Origin: Paracyclopina nana
Lineage: Eukaryota > Arthropoda > Copepoda > Cyclopoida > Cyclopettidae
Assembly: GCA_019096065.1 (NCBI GenBank)
Contig: JAGUCH010000001.1
Span: 5,890,001-5,954,000, forward strand
Reading direction: 5' to 3'
DNA: 64,000 nucleotides
The translations under genes were made by a program, and so were the position numbers. Each line of letters starts with the position of its first letter. Within the stretch, counting starts at the first letter, position 1. The notes beneath the pieces are model-generated. The model did no database searches, was not told the DNA's origin, and was given only the letters and a program-made list of their open reading frames with translations. Shown here piece after piece: positions 24,152 to 34,231 of this stretch.

Positions 24152-24946
24152 GCTGTTGCCGCTTTAATCTATTTTTTCACTTTTTCACTACAGTTGCTGC
24201 ATACTACCAAGCCCACCAGCTGCTTAGCAACTATGTTGTTGTATTTAGTTCTTTCGCTGGCTATAGATGGCAGTATTGCTTTGAAGAAAGCAGAGCCATC
24301 TCTTGGTCAGTGAAAATAACTCACGAAATGTTGATTTAATTTTTTTCTTAAGCTATGATAGATTACAAAAAGGTTTTTTGTGAAAGCTGCTTATGATCCC
24401 AAAAGCTATCTCTATGCAAAGCCACACGCATGTAAGCATAACCAGTCCTGAGCAAATCCCACTTCATGATTTTCCGGTCTTATGTTGACGGCCCCTTTTC
24501 AATATAGTGAAAGAACATTAGTTTTATGTTTTTTAGCTCAACTTCTAATGAAAACTAGTTCAGTCATGAGAATAGTCGTTGTGAGGTTGTGATGCATTAA
24601 TTTAATACCTAATAGCCGTATCCATCCCACCGTCATATACGAATAATGATCCATATGTGCGTATAATATCGTTTACTCGCAAGTTTTTCTCAAAAAAATA
24701 TATTTCAGCCATAAATTAGCTCATTAAAAAAAAGCAAATGCTCCGATGAAAAGAGCTTGATAGTGTCCTCTCAAGGCTTTTGCTAAATGTGGTTATTGGA
24801 AGCGTAAAATTAAATTGATTGTTAAAAATTGATTGCATTTTAGTCGATATGAAATAACCATGCCTTTTGCGTTTATTTTTTTTTTAGAACACGAGTTACA
24901 TATAACTTTACATTATGATATTTGTTTTTGGCCATGTGGATTCAAT

Positions 24947-26164
24947 TTACCTTGATGAAACTTGATTGTTTGCTAATTTTAATGCAGACTTGATAGATTT
25001 TCCTTGAATCAACACCATTACAACATACAAAAAGGCAACACCTGAGAAAAGGTAACATGAAATGTAGAAGTTGTGAGGATACTCAGCCCATTTGGATGGA
25101 TTGGCCCTTAAAAGCAAATGTTGTTTAGCATATAACTATATAGAAAATCGCTTTCATCCCTTACCGATTCACCTGTCCAAGGAAGTAAACTTGTATGCAC
25201 TCATAAAACAGAATGATGAAGTTAAAAAGCAAGCTTCCTATATTTCTTTGCCCATGGTGTGGCGTCCTAATTTGCTGGGCTTGGTTATCCAAATGATCAT
25301 ATCTCTTGCTTTGCACATAGATTCGAATTGACAGTGCAATGTGTAGTATCAGTGGTAGCCCTGAAATTATGGCCTCTGAGGGAAACTTACTTGGCATTTC
25401 ATTCCACGATTCGTAGTATTCGCCATAGCAGTTGACCTAAATCAAGTAATGCAATCATTTCGTTTATGGATAGAAGATGAGAGATATTCAACTAGACATA
25501 AAAAATCAGTCGGACAAAAAATAACTAAGCAAAGATTTTCAAATGAAATAAATCTATAGCACAAATCTGACAAAGTGATGACGCCCTATCCATTTACCTG
25601 ATTGAATACTAATCTGCCCGGCTGGTAAAACTTGATCAGTCCACTCAAGAGCCCCATGAGGAAAGCCAGCTTGGAAATGAAGCTTGCAAGAAAGTTCTCG
25701 TCCATCATTGGCAGGTTTTTCCATACGCAGATCATCATGTACTTAGTGATTGTGATGGCTGTCATGAGGATGACCACACCATTCGCCAATGTTCCCCTTG
25801 CTATGTATGATATGTTGCAAACCATCTTAGGGAGTGGTCCAACAAAAACTCTTGTGAGATCCACTAGCATCACTTGCGCGATGAAAGATATCCCCTGAAA
25901 TAAAAAAGAATGATGGCGCAACAATTTCAACTTTTTGCATAAGCTTACAAAGATGTTAATCCATGACATCAATTGGTTTATCAAACTTCTATAAGGTGCA
26001 AAGTAGCCAGCTCGTTCATAGCAGGTGATTACAACCATCAATGCTCCAGCTGCAGCAGTTATTGTGGTGCTTGTAGCAGCCAATATTTTGATCCAAGTTT
26101 CAGAAAAAGGGTCTTTGAAGATATTCTCTTCATCTTCCAAACCAACCTTGGTGATGTTTAGCAT
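24947..26164 (-). CDS. Divergent seven-transmembrane receptor
   Basis: Four exons on the minus strand: 26164-25949, 25894-25598, 25436-25165 and 25106-24947; 945 nt = 314 aa, all junctions in phase. The N-terminus is short with an NIT glycosylation site and no signal peptide. Seven hydrophobic helices can be counted: ILAATSTTITAAAGALMVVI, the segment spanning INIFGISFIAQVMLV, ANGVVILMTAITITKYMMIC, FISKLAFLMGLLSGLIKFY, AIISGLPLILHIALSIRIYV, SLLFNFIILFYECIQVYFL and NFYISCYLFSGVAFLYVVMV. Classical rhodopsin-family motifs (DRY, CWxP, NPxxY) are absent; TKYMMICVWK occupies the TM3 cytoplasmic end. It resembles lineage-expanded chemoreceptor or orphan serpentine receptors, but no family can be named. 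The stretch 25390-25361 is bounded by GTAAGT and TTTCAG, is 30 nt and in frame, and was kept as coding. Confidence 0.75.
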
Positions 26165-26254
26165 CGTCCTTTGTTCAGAGCTCTACTGAAGCATCGCTTG
26201 TTTCCATAGACGCGAGATTGCTCTCTTCAGACTAGATTTATGCAGCGAGAAATC

Positions 26255-26372
26255 TTACCTGGTCCTACCAGAACGGATCGTCCCTGGAACTACTCCACCG
26301 GATCGTCCGTGGAACTACAGTCATGACGGATCGTGGTGCTACGAAACGCATCGTACCTGCCCCACCAGAACT
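26255..26372 (+). repeat. Minisatellite, left array
   Basis: About four degenerate units near 20-28 bp of the form CGGATCGTCCCTGGAACTAC. The same unit, same orientation, makes the array at 34811-34985. Confidence 0.7.
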
Positions 26373-26559
26373 TTGCCCGAAAATTTGGTTGAAAATCAAG
26401 GATAATTCATGAACTATTAACATTCTTGATTATTTTTTGAATCGGTATCAAATCGGTGACGTTTTTTCGAGTTGAGAAAGGGATTAGCACTTGAATGATT
26501 GTTTAAATCAACCAATGATTATTTAATGATTCTCTCCTTATCAATTGTTAACAATTCTT

Positions 26560-27565
26560 TCTCAACCTTTCAGGTATGTTCCAACCAGAATATTCAGGAA
26601 CTTTTCAGGAACTTTTCAGGAATTGAATTCAGTTAATATTCAAGGACTTGATTTCAGTTATTATTCAAGGACCTGTAAAAAATTATTTTTATGGGAGCTT
26701 TCTAGCTTTTTGATTAAGCTTTCACTATCTTTAGACTATGATGGATTATATGTGAAAGAAAGAAAGTTAGAAAAGCTAGAAAGAAAGTTTACCCATGGTG
26801 GATTCGAACCCATGAACCTCAGTTTTGGAATCCAGTGCCTTGCCTCTAGACCACAGAGGACCCACTACTATTTACAATATTTTTAGCTACAATATTGTGC
26901 CGAAAATGCTATAGATGGAGCTAGCTTAAATTCTTAGAGTACTTTGAATTTTTTGTAAGTCCAGATGTCACTGAATAGTTCTTGACTGCTTAAGAAGCAT
27001 TCATAATTGAAAGGTTACTGAAATTAAAAAATCATGAATAGCTCTTAACATTGTGAAAAAGTATTCACATTGATTAGTTCCCAACCAAAAGTTTGTGAAT
27101 TGTTCTTGAACTTGCTTGAACTATGAAAAAAATCATTCTTGAAAAGCTGTTGACATCAACATTCCTGAATTATAATTGAATATTCAGGTTTCATTCATTA
27201 TTGAGAAGTTACTGAACATAAGCTCTTGAATAGTTCTTAAATTATCAAGAAGCTTTCACTGTTGAAAAGTTGCTTAAATGAACTTTACTGAATAATTCTT
27301 GAAAAATCAAGCATAATTTATTGTTGAAAAGTTACTGAATGAAAGTTCTTGAATTGTTCTTGAATTATCAAGAAGTATTTATTATTGAGAAGCTCATGAA
27401 ATAGAAATTCCTGAATAGTTCTTGAATAGTAAAGCAGTATTCATTAATGAAAAGTTACAGAGCAAAACCTCTTGAATAGTTCATTAGCAATCAGTAACTT
27501 TTCACACTGAGTACATGTTGAAAAGTTATTGACCTTTAAGTTCCTTATTTGTTCCCGAGTAGTCA
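26560..27565 (+). repeat. Degenerate AT-rich tandem repeat, about 60-70 bp period
   Basis: Repeated variants of TTGAATAGTTCTTGAAT, ATCAAGAAGTATTCATT and ATTGAAAAGTTACTGAA follow each other in the same order at least eight times. A tRNA-like sequence interrupts it at 26791-26862, and the LTR element is inserted at its right side. Confidence 0.7.
26791..26862 (-). repeat. tRNA-like pseudogene with intact Pol III boxes
   Basis: On the minus strand an A box TGGTCTAGAGG (26853-26843) and a B box GGTTCGAATCC (26810-26800) match consensus, with TTCCAAA in the anticodon-loop place. The acceptor stem does not pair and the T stem is poor, so it is a pseudogene or SINE head. Confidence 0.5.
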
Positions 27566-27569
27566 AGAT

Positions 27570-27807
27570 TATTGTATCCTGGACTTCCCAAGATCCTACA
27601 ACTATGGCGAGCCGGAATGAGCACAACTTGCTAGCTCAAAGTCAGTATCAAATCTAATCTCTTTATTGCAGTACTCGCGCTTATATACCTGTCGTGCAAG
27701 GTTACGGCACTATACTAAGAGTGTGTGTGTTGTTAGGCGGAAGGAGGAAAAGGGTTAGTCGCGTAGTTATGTAAAAGAGTAATTGCCAGGAAGTCAAAAG
27801 TACAATA
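27570..27807 (-). repeat. 3' LTR
   Basis: 238 bp, the same as 34232-34469. On the minus strand it contains a TATATAA box (27687-27681) and an AATAAA signal (27667-27662), so the short U3-R layout is recognisable. Confidence 0.95.
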
Positions 27808-27894
27808 TCCCTCCCCATGGTAAAAAGATTTAGGTGGTGATGTTATTGGGAATGAGGTCATGGTCCTGATTTTTAGTCTGTCGGAAGAAGGTCA

Positions 27895-28945
27895 TTATGC
27901 GAAAATTTTTTTGAAGGCGTAGGAGTAGACCAAGAGAACCAAGACTAGGGAGATGATGGCAACAATGGCGATGATGATTAATGTCTCATTCCAAGTTGTG
28001 ACTGGCTCAAAATGGCTTTTGAGGAAAGCCAGAGAATTTGGGTCGGTTGGAGGTAAAGTGGAGTTGATTTGGTTGAGAGTTTTGAGAATGTCGTCAGGTG
28101 ACATATTGTGACCGAGTTGGAGAATTGGGACATTCCATTTGTAGGTTTCCATAGTCTTCTCCACTCTGATTTCAATGCCCCCAAACAGTGTGAAGTGTGG
28201 AAGTTCAACATTGTAACCCTCTTCTAACTTGAAATGATGGAAGTGAAGCAGTTGGCTAGTCTTCGTGGTGCCATTGCTGCATGACAGTTGATAGTAGGTC
28301 GGATCCTCGGTGAAGGCAGAAAACTCGTTGTTCCCAAATGGGAGAATACAATCGGTAGCCTGTCGTATTGCCAGTTTACAAGTTTTTAAGGCTTGATTGT
28401 GTTCTGCAAGATAGAGGGACATTACGCAGGAAGGATGATTTCTTTTGGCCAGATGTGATATATGTGGACAGATATAGTAGTCGTGCACCTTTTCACACAT
28501 AAAGATGTCCGTGTGGGATAGCTCAAAGTGTGATCCAGATTCTTCGTGTAGGGCCAACATGTCATGTTCTGGGTGAACTTCTACAGTTAGACCTGGTGTG
28601 ATTTCAATGGGGAAAGGCAAGTAGCGATAGAGTGTCAAAACCTGATCTTCGTTGGTAAGTGGCACATGAACAAGTAGGTTAAATCCGTCCACGTCAAAAA
28701 CTATGGAGGTTTCAAGCTGGTAAAGGTAATGGGGGTAGGTAACAATTGGTTGTAAGCCCTTGTTGCGTGCCATCTTAGCGACAACGTTTAATGAGCTGGA
28801 GGCTTCCTCGTAAGAGAGTAAGCCGTGGGCAAGTCTGTGTCGGGCACCGGCAGCTGCTGCAGCGACATATAGGTCGAGCTTCTTTTCAATCAAGCAGGGA
28901 CCATTAAAAGCTGAGTTGTGGGGTTCTGCGTTTCAGCCAATCCCC
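27895..28945 (-). CDS. env: Envelope-like protein (baculovirus F-like), main frame
   Basis: Open frame from about 28945 to 27895; the tracked part from 28893 has 332 aa. Cys-containing ectodomain with FMCEKVHDYYICPHISHLAK and an immunoglobulin-poor, His-rich C-terminal half, then a transmembrane helix (IIIAIVAIISLVLVLLVYSY) and a 7-aa basic tail. The arrangement and family resemblance are to the F-type envelope proteins shared by baculoviruses and insect errantiviruses, which mediate membrane fusion. A leader peptide lies in another frame just upstream (29008-28892), starting at the ATG overlapping the pol stop. The one-base shift between them breaks the gene in this copy. No furin site or fusion peptide was assigned. 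Confidence 0.8.
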
Positions 28946-29008
28946 TCCCTGTGGCCACAAAGTCTGCGACAAGCTGCAGAGCGATAAAGTATAGGTGCAG
29001 GTTCATTT
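28892..29008 (-). pseudogene. Signal-peptide leader of env, separated by a frame break
   Basis: A 38-codon frame opening at the ATGA overlap with pol. Its N-terminus is hydrophobic (MNLHLYFIALQLVADFV) and looks like a secretion signal. It ends in TGA while the envelope body continues in the neighbouring frame. Confidence 0.65.
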
Positions 29009-32000
29009 TCTCTTCGTGTATTTCTTGTATTCAACTGGTCTGGAAGGTAAAACCTGATCTTGTACCTCGATATTCTTTGCAGCCGCAGCTCTACGTGTGG
29101 TAGCGGGTTGTTCGCTGGGAGCAGGAGCCTTCTTATAGGAACGGGTTTGGCGTTGTGCTTCAGGGTCGAGGGGAACAACCAGGTTGCCTAGTTCAGTACC
29201 AAAATCAGATAATGGTGAAATACCTTGCCGTAACCGCTGAAACAGCCCCGTGGGTTGACTTTCAGTAATAGATTCTGGGCTCGGGGGTTCTTCTTTAATG
29301 TTAGGCTGAGTAAAGTCAGATGTAGAGGACTGATCAGTATTATCAGTTTTGATCGGGATGGGCTGTGGCGGAGGTTCCAGCGGGTTAAGAATGGTGATGT
29401 CGTCGTCTTCAATCCTTATATAGCCAGACTTTGTCTCTGAGGCGTGCGTTTCATTTTCTTCTGCACGAGTTGCGACGTCTGGCTTTGGGTCGTCGGGCAA
29501 GGCGCTTGACTGAGTAGGCCCAGGCATGTTGGCTGCGGATTTGCAAATTCGCAACCTGTCTTTGTGCACATATCTTGTTTTCTTTGTCTGCATGTGTTGG
29601 ATGAGCGCATTCTCATCTTGCAGACTCACAATAACATACATGCCTTCCCAAGGTGAATTAATTTTAGGGTTGATCTTGCGTAATTCAGGTCTGTGTAGCC
29701 ACACTAGCATACCTTCCCTAAAGTCTTCTTGTTTTACTTTGGCATTGTGCTGTGCAGTGTACAACTCCTTGTAGTGAATGTTGTTTTCTGCGGCCACTCG
29801 TCGCGCAATTTGGAGACGTTTTCCAATTTCGTCTTTGTAGCTATCACCGTAATACTTGTGGTCTACCATGTTTGGGTCCATGTATGGGGTCCTGGGGTGT
29901 ACCCCGAACAGAAGGAAGAACGGGCTCATTTTCGTTGCTTTACTAACGCCCACATTGTAGCTCAGTTGCAATGCTGGTAACATTTCTTCCCAGTCAAGCG
30001 TCGAATCCAAATCTAGCGTTTTCTGCAAATAGCTAATGATATGCTTGTTAATTACTTCAGCTGCGGCGTTAGTTTGGGGGTGTCTGGGGCTAGTTTTCTT
30101 CTTATCGATTTGCAGTAGCGAGAACAATTCATCATTGACCTTCGCTGTAAATTCCTTACCACCGTCGGTTACCAAAATGCATGGTGATCCATAGCGCGAA
30201 ATCCACCTGTTGAAAATGCCTCGGCTAACTGTCTCTGGAGTCTTGTCTGGCAATGCCACAAATTCGGCATATTTTGTGAAAGCATCCGTGATGACTAGGA
30301 TAAACTTCTTTTGTCTACCTGATGTTCGTAGTGGTCCGAAGAGATCACAGTGCACTCGTTCAAACGGCCCTCTAGGTTGTGATAACGGGTTTAAGTGAGT
30401 GTTGGGGTGTTGTGACTTTAGCTTGCTTTTGTCACATTTCCAGCATGAGCCAATGTATTCTTCCACGTCAGCCACCATATTCGGCCAGAAATATTGTTCT
30501 CGTATTCGTTCACAAGTTTTGTAAACTCCTTTATGGCCAACGGCAGCATGAGCAGCACTAATGATGTCAGCCTGGCAAATAGCCGGTGCACAAATAACCC
30601 GGCGGCCTAGTTGTCCAATTGTTATCAGCAAGATGTCATCTTTGAGTTCACAATGTCTGGCATATCTATTCACAATTCGCTTCAGTTCGGGAGTAGATGG
30701 CGTCAAATTGGTCTTGATCTTGGCGATCAGAGCGGAAAGCACCGTGTCTGAATTCTGCAGCTGCTTCATGACTTCCAAATCCTCTAAGGCTTCTGTAGAG
30801 ACCCCATACACACAGGCGTTGATTTGGCGCAAGGCCTCGGGCACATTTCTAGAACAAAAGTCAGCAGGATTTTTGTCACCTGGACAATATTGGACCGTAA
30901 ATGAATGCTGTATCATGAGGTCCTGGAGGCGAGAAAGAGTGCGAGTATGGGTCTTGTTGAGCTTCTCCAAGGGTTTGTGATCACTGTACAATGTGAACTT
31001 GGTTCCAGTAAGGTAGACAGCATAGTGTTCAATTGCCCAGGTGCAAGCCAATAGTTCAAGTAGATAAGGTGTGTAGTTCTTCTCGTGCTTTTGGAGACTC
31101 CTTGATGCATAGCTGATTACCCTAGGCTCATTGTTTTGGTACTGGATCAACACAGCAACCAGTCCACAATCCAAACAGTTGGCGACAGTGCCTATGCAAG
31201 CAACCACATATAAATGGTAGTCGAGCTCGGGCTTGGGGTAAGCCAACACAGGCTCACTACACAAAAGCTCCTTCAATTTCTGAAAAGATTGTAAGGCTTG
31301 AGGGGGCAGAGGGCCAGAGCGCCAGCTTGAGTCTTTGCAGGTTAACTGTGATAACGCATGTGAGTGCTTGCTAAACCTTGGAATGCAGGACCGAAAGAAA
31401 TTGCATAGTCCCAGAAATTGCCTTATCTCACGGACAGTAGTAGGTGGAGGAGCGTCTTCTATGGCTTGTAATTTCCTCTTATTGGGTTGGTAACCCGTAG
31501 GTGTTAAGGTGAAGCCTAGATAAGTGCACTCAGTAGTTCCAAAGGAGCACTTGGGGAGGTTGATTTTCAGATTTGCTCTCCGAAGCCGCGCAAAGCATTC
31601 CTCCAAACGTTGAAATGATAGGGGCATGTTGCAAAGTCCAAACGGTGCCCTGCAGTATTGGAATTGGCCTCTCCCGGGGATAGTAAATGCAGTCAAGTGT
31701 TTGGAAGATTCATCCATTTGCATTTGGTGAAAGCCATTGCGGAGGTCTAATTGTGAGAAAAGTTGGGTTCCTGACCTTCCAATGTCATCGATGCATTCGG
31801 AGATGAGTGGGAGGCGATAGCTTGATGGCTCTGTTTTGGCATTCAGGCCTCTATAATCAATCACTGGTCTCCAGCCTGTCTGTCCATCTGGTAGTTTTCT
31901 TGGGACACAGAATATTGAGGAATTCCATTCGGAGTCAGATGGCTCAATTATTCCCATTTTAAGCCATTCGTCAACACTTTCACTGATGTGCTCCAAATGT

Positions 32001-32788
32001 TTCTGAGGGATCGGAAATTGTTTGTTGAACACTGGGTTCTTGTTAGTCAGATTGATCTTGTGCTTCATTAGGGTACATTTACCCAAGTCGTATTCTGAAA
32101 TGGAAATAACGTCAGAATTGTTTAAGAGCAGTTTTAAATAATTCTGACGCTCATTAGGAGTCAAGTGGTCAAGTCTGGCATGCTTGTTAATATACTCCTT
32201 CACCATGGGATCATGCCTAGGTGGCTGTCCCGAAGTAGAAATGCTGGAAACACAAGCAAATACATCATTAAACGGTACAAAATTGGATAAATCAACGTTG
32301 ACAAGTTCACCAATTTTTAGCCCCTTCTTCAGTGTAGTGGGCTCCAATCCAGGGTTGGTAATCTTCACAGTAGTGAGTCCAAATTCGTCTGTTCGGAGAA
32401 GGCAGTCGTCTGCGCACACCATGGAATCCTCGAAGTTTCTGAGTTTGAAACATCCTTCAAAATTAGGTTGTCGTTTGCGTTGTTCATCAGTAATTAACAG
32501 TTTGACAGTTGCGACGCTTCTGGCTGGCAGAAAGGTGTCATTGTGCACGACAGCAGCGGTTGGCGAAGTTTTCTCATAGTGAACAGCCATAGAGACAGGG
32601 TCGTAGTGCAAACCAGCAGCATGGATAATGTCTACCCCTAGGATGCCTTCTACGTTTAAGGAGTCACAAACATAAAAGTTGCACAGAGTTTGTTTTCCTT
32701 TGATGTCACATGGCAGCTGATAAAGTCCAAGTATTCGCAGCGGCGTACCGGACGCACAGGTAGCTCTTAGCGGGGATGCAGTTAGCAC
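29003..32788 (-). CDS. pol: pol polyprotein: protease remainder, defective RT, RNase H, integrase
   Basis: Open frame of about 1261 codons with no ATG at its start. Order: protease C-terminal half; RT fingers and palm (WRPVIDYRGLN; motif A LFSQLDLRNGFHQM; RAPFGLCNMPLSFQRL); RT thumb (LKINLPKCSFG); RNase H (LYSDHKPLEKL); an integrase zinc domain (HAAVGHKG...CWKC); and a DDE core (HCDLFGP, VTDGGKEF, AAAEVINK). Between FQRL and EECFARLR (junction near 31600-31610) the family normally has about 33 residues with the YxDD catalytic pair; these are missing in frame. The first acidic residue of RNase H is also not in its expected place. The C-terminal 150 aa are a polar tail. The pol stop TGA overlaps an ATG (ATGA) that opens the envelope leader. 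Confidence 0.92.
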   Translation of the reverse strand: MLTASPLRATCASGTPLRILGLYQLPCDIKGKQTLCNFYVCDSLNVEGILGVDIIHAAGLHYDPVSMAVHYEKTSPTAAVVHNDTFLPARSVATVKLLITDEQRKRQPNFEGCFKLRNFEDSMVCADDCLLRTDEFGLTTVKITNPGLEPTTLKKGLKIGELVNVDLSNFVPFNDVFACVSSISTSGQPPRHDPMVKEYINKHARLDHLTPNERQNYLKLLLNNSDVISISEYDLGKCTLMKHKINLTNKNPVFNKQFPIPQKHLEHISESVDEWLKMGIIEPSDSEWNSSIFCVPRKLPDGQTGWRPVIDYRGLNAKTEPSSYRLPLISECIDDIGRSGTQLFSQLDLRNGFHQMQMDESSKHLTAFTIPGRGQFQYCRAPFGLCNMPLSFQRLEECFARLRRANLKINLPKCSFGTTECTYLGFTLTPTGYQPNKRKLQAIEDAPPPTTVREIRQFLGLCNFFRSCIPRFSKHSHALSQLTCKDSSWRSGPLPPQALQSFQKLKELLCSEPVLAYPKPELDYHLYVVACIGTVANCLDCGLVAVLIQYQNNEPRVISYASRSLQKHEKNYTPYLLELLACTWAIEHYAVYLTGTKFTLYSDHKPLEKLNKTHTRTLSRLQDLMIQHSFTVQYCPGDKNPADFCSRNVPEALRQINACVYGVSTEALEDLEVMKQLQNSDTVLSALIAKIKTNLTPSTPELKRIVNRYARHCELKDDILLITIGQLGRRVICAPAICQADIISAAHAAVGHKGVYKTCERIREQYFWPNMVADVEEYIGSCWKCDKSKLKSQHPNTHLNPLSQPRGPFERVHCDLFGPLRTSGRQKKFILVITDAFTKYAEFVALPDKTPETVSRGIFNRWISRYGSPCILVTDGGKEFTAKVNDELFSLLQIDKKKTSPRHPQTNAAAEVINKHIISYLQKTLDLDSTLDWEEMLPALQLSYNVGVSKATKMSPFFLLFGVHPRTPYMDPNMVDHKYYGDSYKDEIGKRLQIARRVAAENNIHYKELYTAQHNAKVKQEDFREGMLVWLHRPELRKINPKINSPWEGMYVIVSLQDENALIQHMQTKKTRYVHKDRLRICKSAANMPGPTQSSALPDDPKPDVATRAEENETHASETKSGYIRIEDDDITILNPLEPPPQPIPIKTDNTDQSSTSDFTQPNIKEEPPSPESITESQPTGLFQRLRQGISPLSDFGTELGNLVVPLDPEAQRQTRSYKKAPAPSEQPATTRRAAAAKNIEVQDQVLPSRPVEYKKYTKRK

Positions 32789-33039
32789 TTTTGGGGCCTC
32801 TTGTCAATGGGAATCTTTCTAAAGGCGGTGCGTGACAACAAGCTGATATTAGCACCAGTATCGTAAAGGCAATTGAAGTTTGCTCCGTGGCAAGTTACAG
32901 TCAAAAATGGCCGTTTGTTGGTAACAGGTCGACTTACAGTCATGGTTGTGAAGTATGAGAGTAGCATCGAGAATGTTGAAGCGGCCAGACCAGGGCGGCG
33001 CGTCGGCTGGAGCATGGGACGGCCGCCTACCAGTTTAAA
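32782..33039 (-). CDS. pro: Protease frame (N-terminal half) of the LTR element
   Basis: Open in the -1 frame relative to gag. Carries the aspartic protease active site LYDTGANISLLS. It stops at TAA 32782-32784, but the second half of the same domain (GILGVDIIHAAGL) is in the next -1 frame at the start of pol. Splitting one domain over two frames, without a canonical slippery heptamer at the join (CCCC-AAAA run near 32789-32796), suggests a single-base indel or a base-calling error. Confidence 0.8.
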   Translation of the reverse strand, partial: FKLVGGRPMLQPTRRPGLAASTFSMLLSYFTTMTVSRPVTNKRPFLTVTCHGANFNCLYDTGANISLLSRTAFRKIPIDKRPQKC

Positions 33040-34115
33040 TCACCTTGAACTTCATGAGCTTGCTTCCCTTCGCTGGCCCTCTTGCTTCCAGGCTTGGGTT
33101 TATATAGATTGTTCTTCTGATCTCTTTTCTTGCTGAAACACTCCGTCTCTCGGTGGCCTGGAATGTCGCAATACCAGCATTTAAGGCGATTACCCTGGGA
33201 GGTCCTAGGTGGTCTGCGTTCCCCGAGGCGACCTTTGACAAGGTCAATGAATTTCTCCACTGTATTTTCGAGGCTCTCTTGATTCTTGGGTTGGGCCGGT
33301 TGATCTTCCTTATCTTGAATCTTGATGGCATTAACCTCGGGTGGTGGTACTGAAGCCTTCTTGTCATTGGAAAATGAAGCTTCCACTCTTGATGCGAAGC
33401 CAACTATATCTTCCAACTTGGTGTATTCTTGGACCACAACCTGCGACTTGATAGTCTTGATGAGCCCGTGTACAAATCGGCGCTTCACCATAAATTGGTA
33501 GGCCTCATTCTTCGCCAATTCCTGGACCTCTGGCAGTTTACCCGCGGCAACCAGAGTGGTGGGGGTGTTCTCCAAAGGTGCGAAGTTCTCCATTAAGGTC
33601 AGGGTCCCAGTTTTGACCCTATCAAAGAAGTCCTTGACCGTCTCATTAGGCTCCTGTACCAAGGAGTCTTCAATTGCCGATTCTTCAGCCAAGGTGCACA
33701 CATGGTGGAAACGAGCAAGAAAAATCTTCTTCAATCCATTAGGCCCCTCCCAAGTGGAGGGCGTCCGCTTCTCCTCAGCCAAAATATTATACCACTGACC
33801 TGCTTTGCCTTTCAAGGCCAAAGCTGCATAACTTGCAGTGGCTTCGTCACTCCAGCGGGGTTGTTCAGCAGCAGCAGCCCCTTGATTGACAATTGTACGC
33901 AGGTGATCTATGCGTGTCACCCAGGCTCGAGGTCCAAGCTTGTCCGTCGATCTGTCTCCAGAAAACTCAGGCAAATCGATTGCCTTGATTGCCCTGTTGG
34001 CCATGGCAGTAGTGCTGTGACTGCCCAATTGATCCAAATTGCCCGCAGGCTCCTCTTGATTACCAGGCTCCACTGGTACGTCTTCTTCACCTGCAACTCG
34101 TCCTGAGCCAGGCAT
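33027..34115 (-). CDS. gag: gag polyprotein of the LTR element
   Basis: 362 aa from ATG 34115 (the open frame extends two codons upstream without another ATG). The N-terminal half is a capsid-like Gag region (DHLRTIVNQG..., KAGQWYNILAEE, RFHHVC). A single CCHC zinc knuckle, CWYCDIPGHRETEC, lies near the C-terminus (about residue 318), followed by a basic tail. Gag forms the particle and packages RNA. The frame ends at TAG 33027-33029, five nt after a slippery heptamer (33033-33039). Confidence 0.9.
   Translation of the reverse strand: MPGSGRVAGEEDVPVEPGNQEEPAGNLDQLGSHSTTAMANRAIKAIDLPEFSGDRSTDKLGPRAWVTRIDHLRTIVNQGAAAAEQPRWSDEATASYAALALKGKAGQWYNILAEEKRTPSTWEGPNGLKKIFLARFHHVCTLAEESAIEDSLVQEPNETVKDFFDRVKTGTLTLMENFAPLENTPTTLVAAGKLPEVQELAKNEAYQFMVKRRFVHGLIKTIKSQVVVQEYTKLEDIVGFASRVEASFSNDKKASVPPPEVNAIKIQDKEDQPAQPKNQESLENTVEKFIDLVKGRLGERRPPRTSQGNRLKCWYCDIPGHRETECFSKKRDQKNNLYKPKPGSKRASEGKQAHEVQGDLNW
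33033..33039 (-). promoter_or_regulatory. -1 ribosomal frameshift site TTTAAAC (gag to protease)
   Basis: On the minus strand the heptamer T-TTA-AAC is in the gag frame, and the -1 frame continues into the protease frame. The gag stop follows at once. Six nt downstream, GGCGGC can pair with GCCGCC about 25 nt further on, a plausible stimulatory stem. Confidence 0.75.
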
Positions 34116-34231
34116 ATACACTGACTATATTCCGGCGCAAAGTCTGCTCTTTTGCAAGCAAGCAAAAAGGGCAGAGTCCCTCCCCCAGGTTAAAAACGAG
34201 GACGTGAGGTCGAAAAGCCAGATGCCACCAA

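Larger units (their letters stand above)
19631..24946. other. Gene desert with repeats
   Basis: No supported exon on either strand. It holds the promoter side of the adhesion GPCR gene (no core motif clear), a tRNA-like sequence (22493-22562), a foldback element (23058-24151) and degenerate AT-rich short repeats around 23590-23750 (units resembling ACAATTATGTGATTTTA). Confidence 0.55.
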
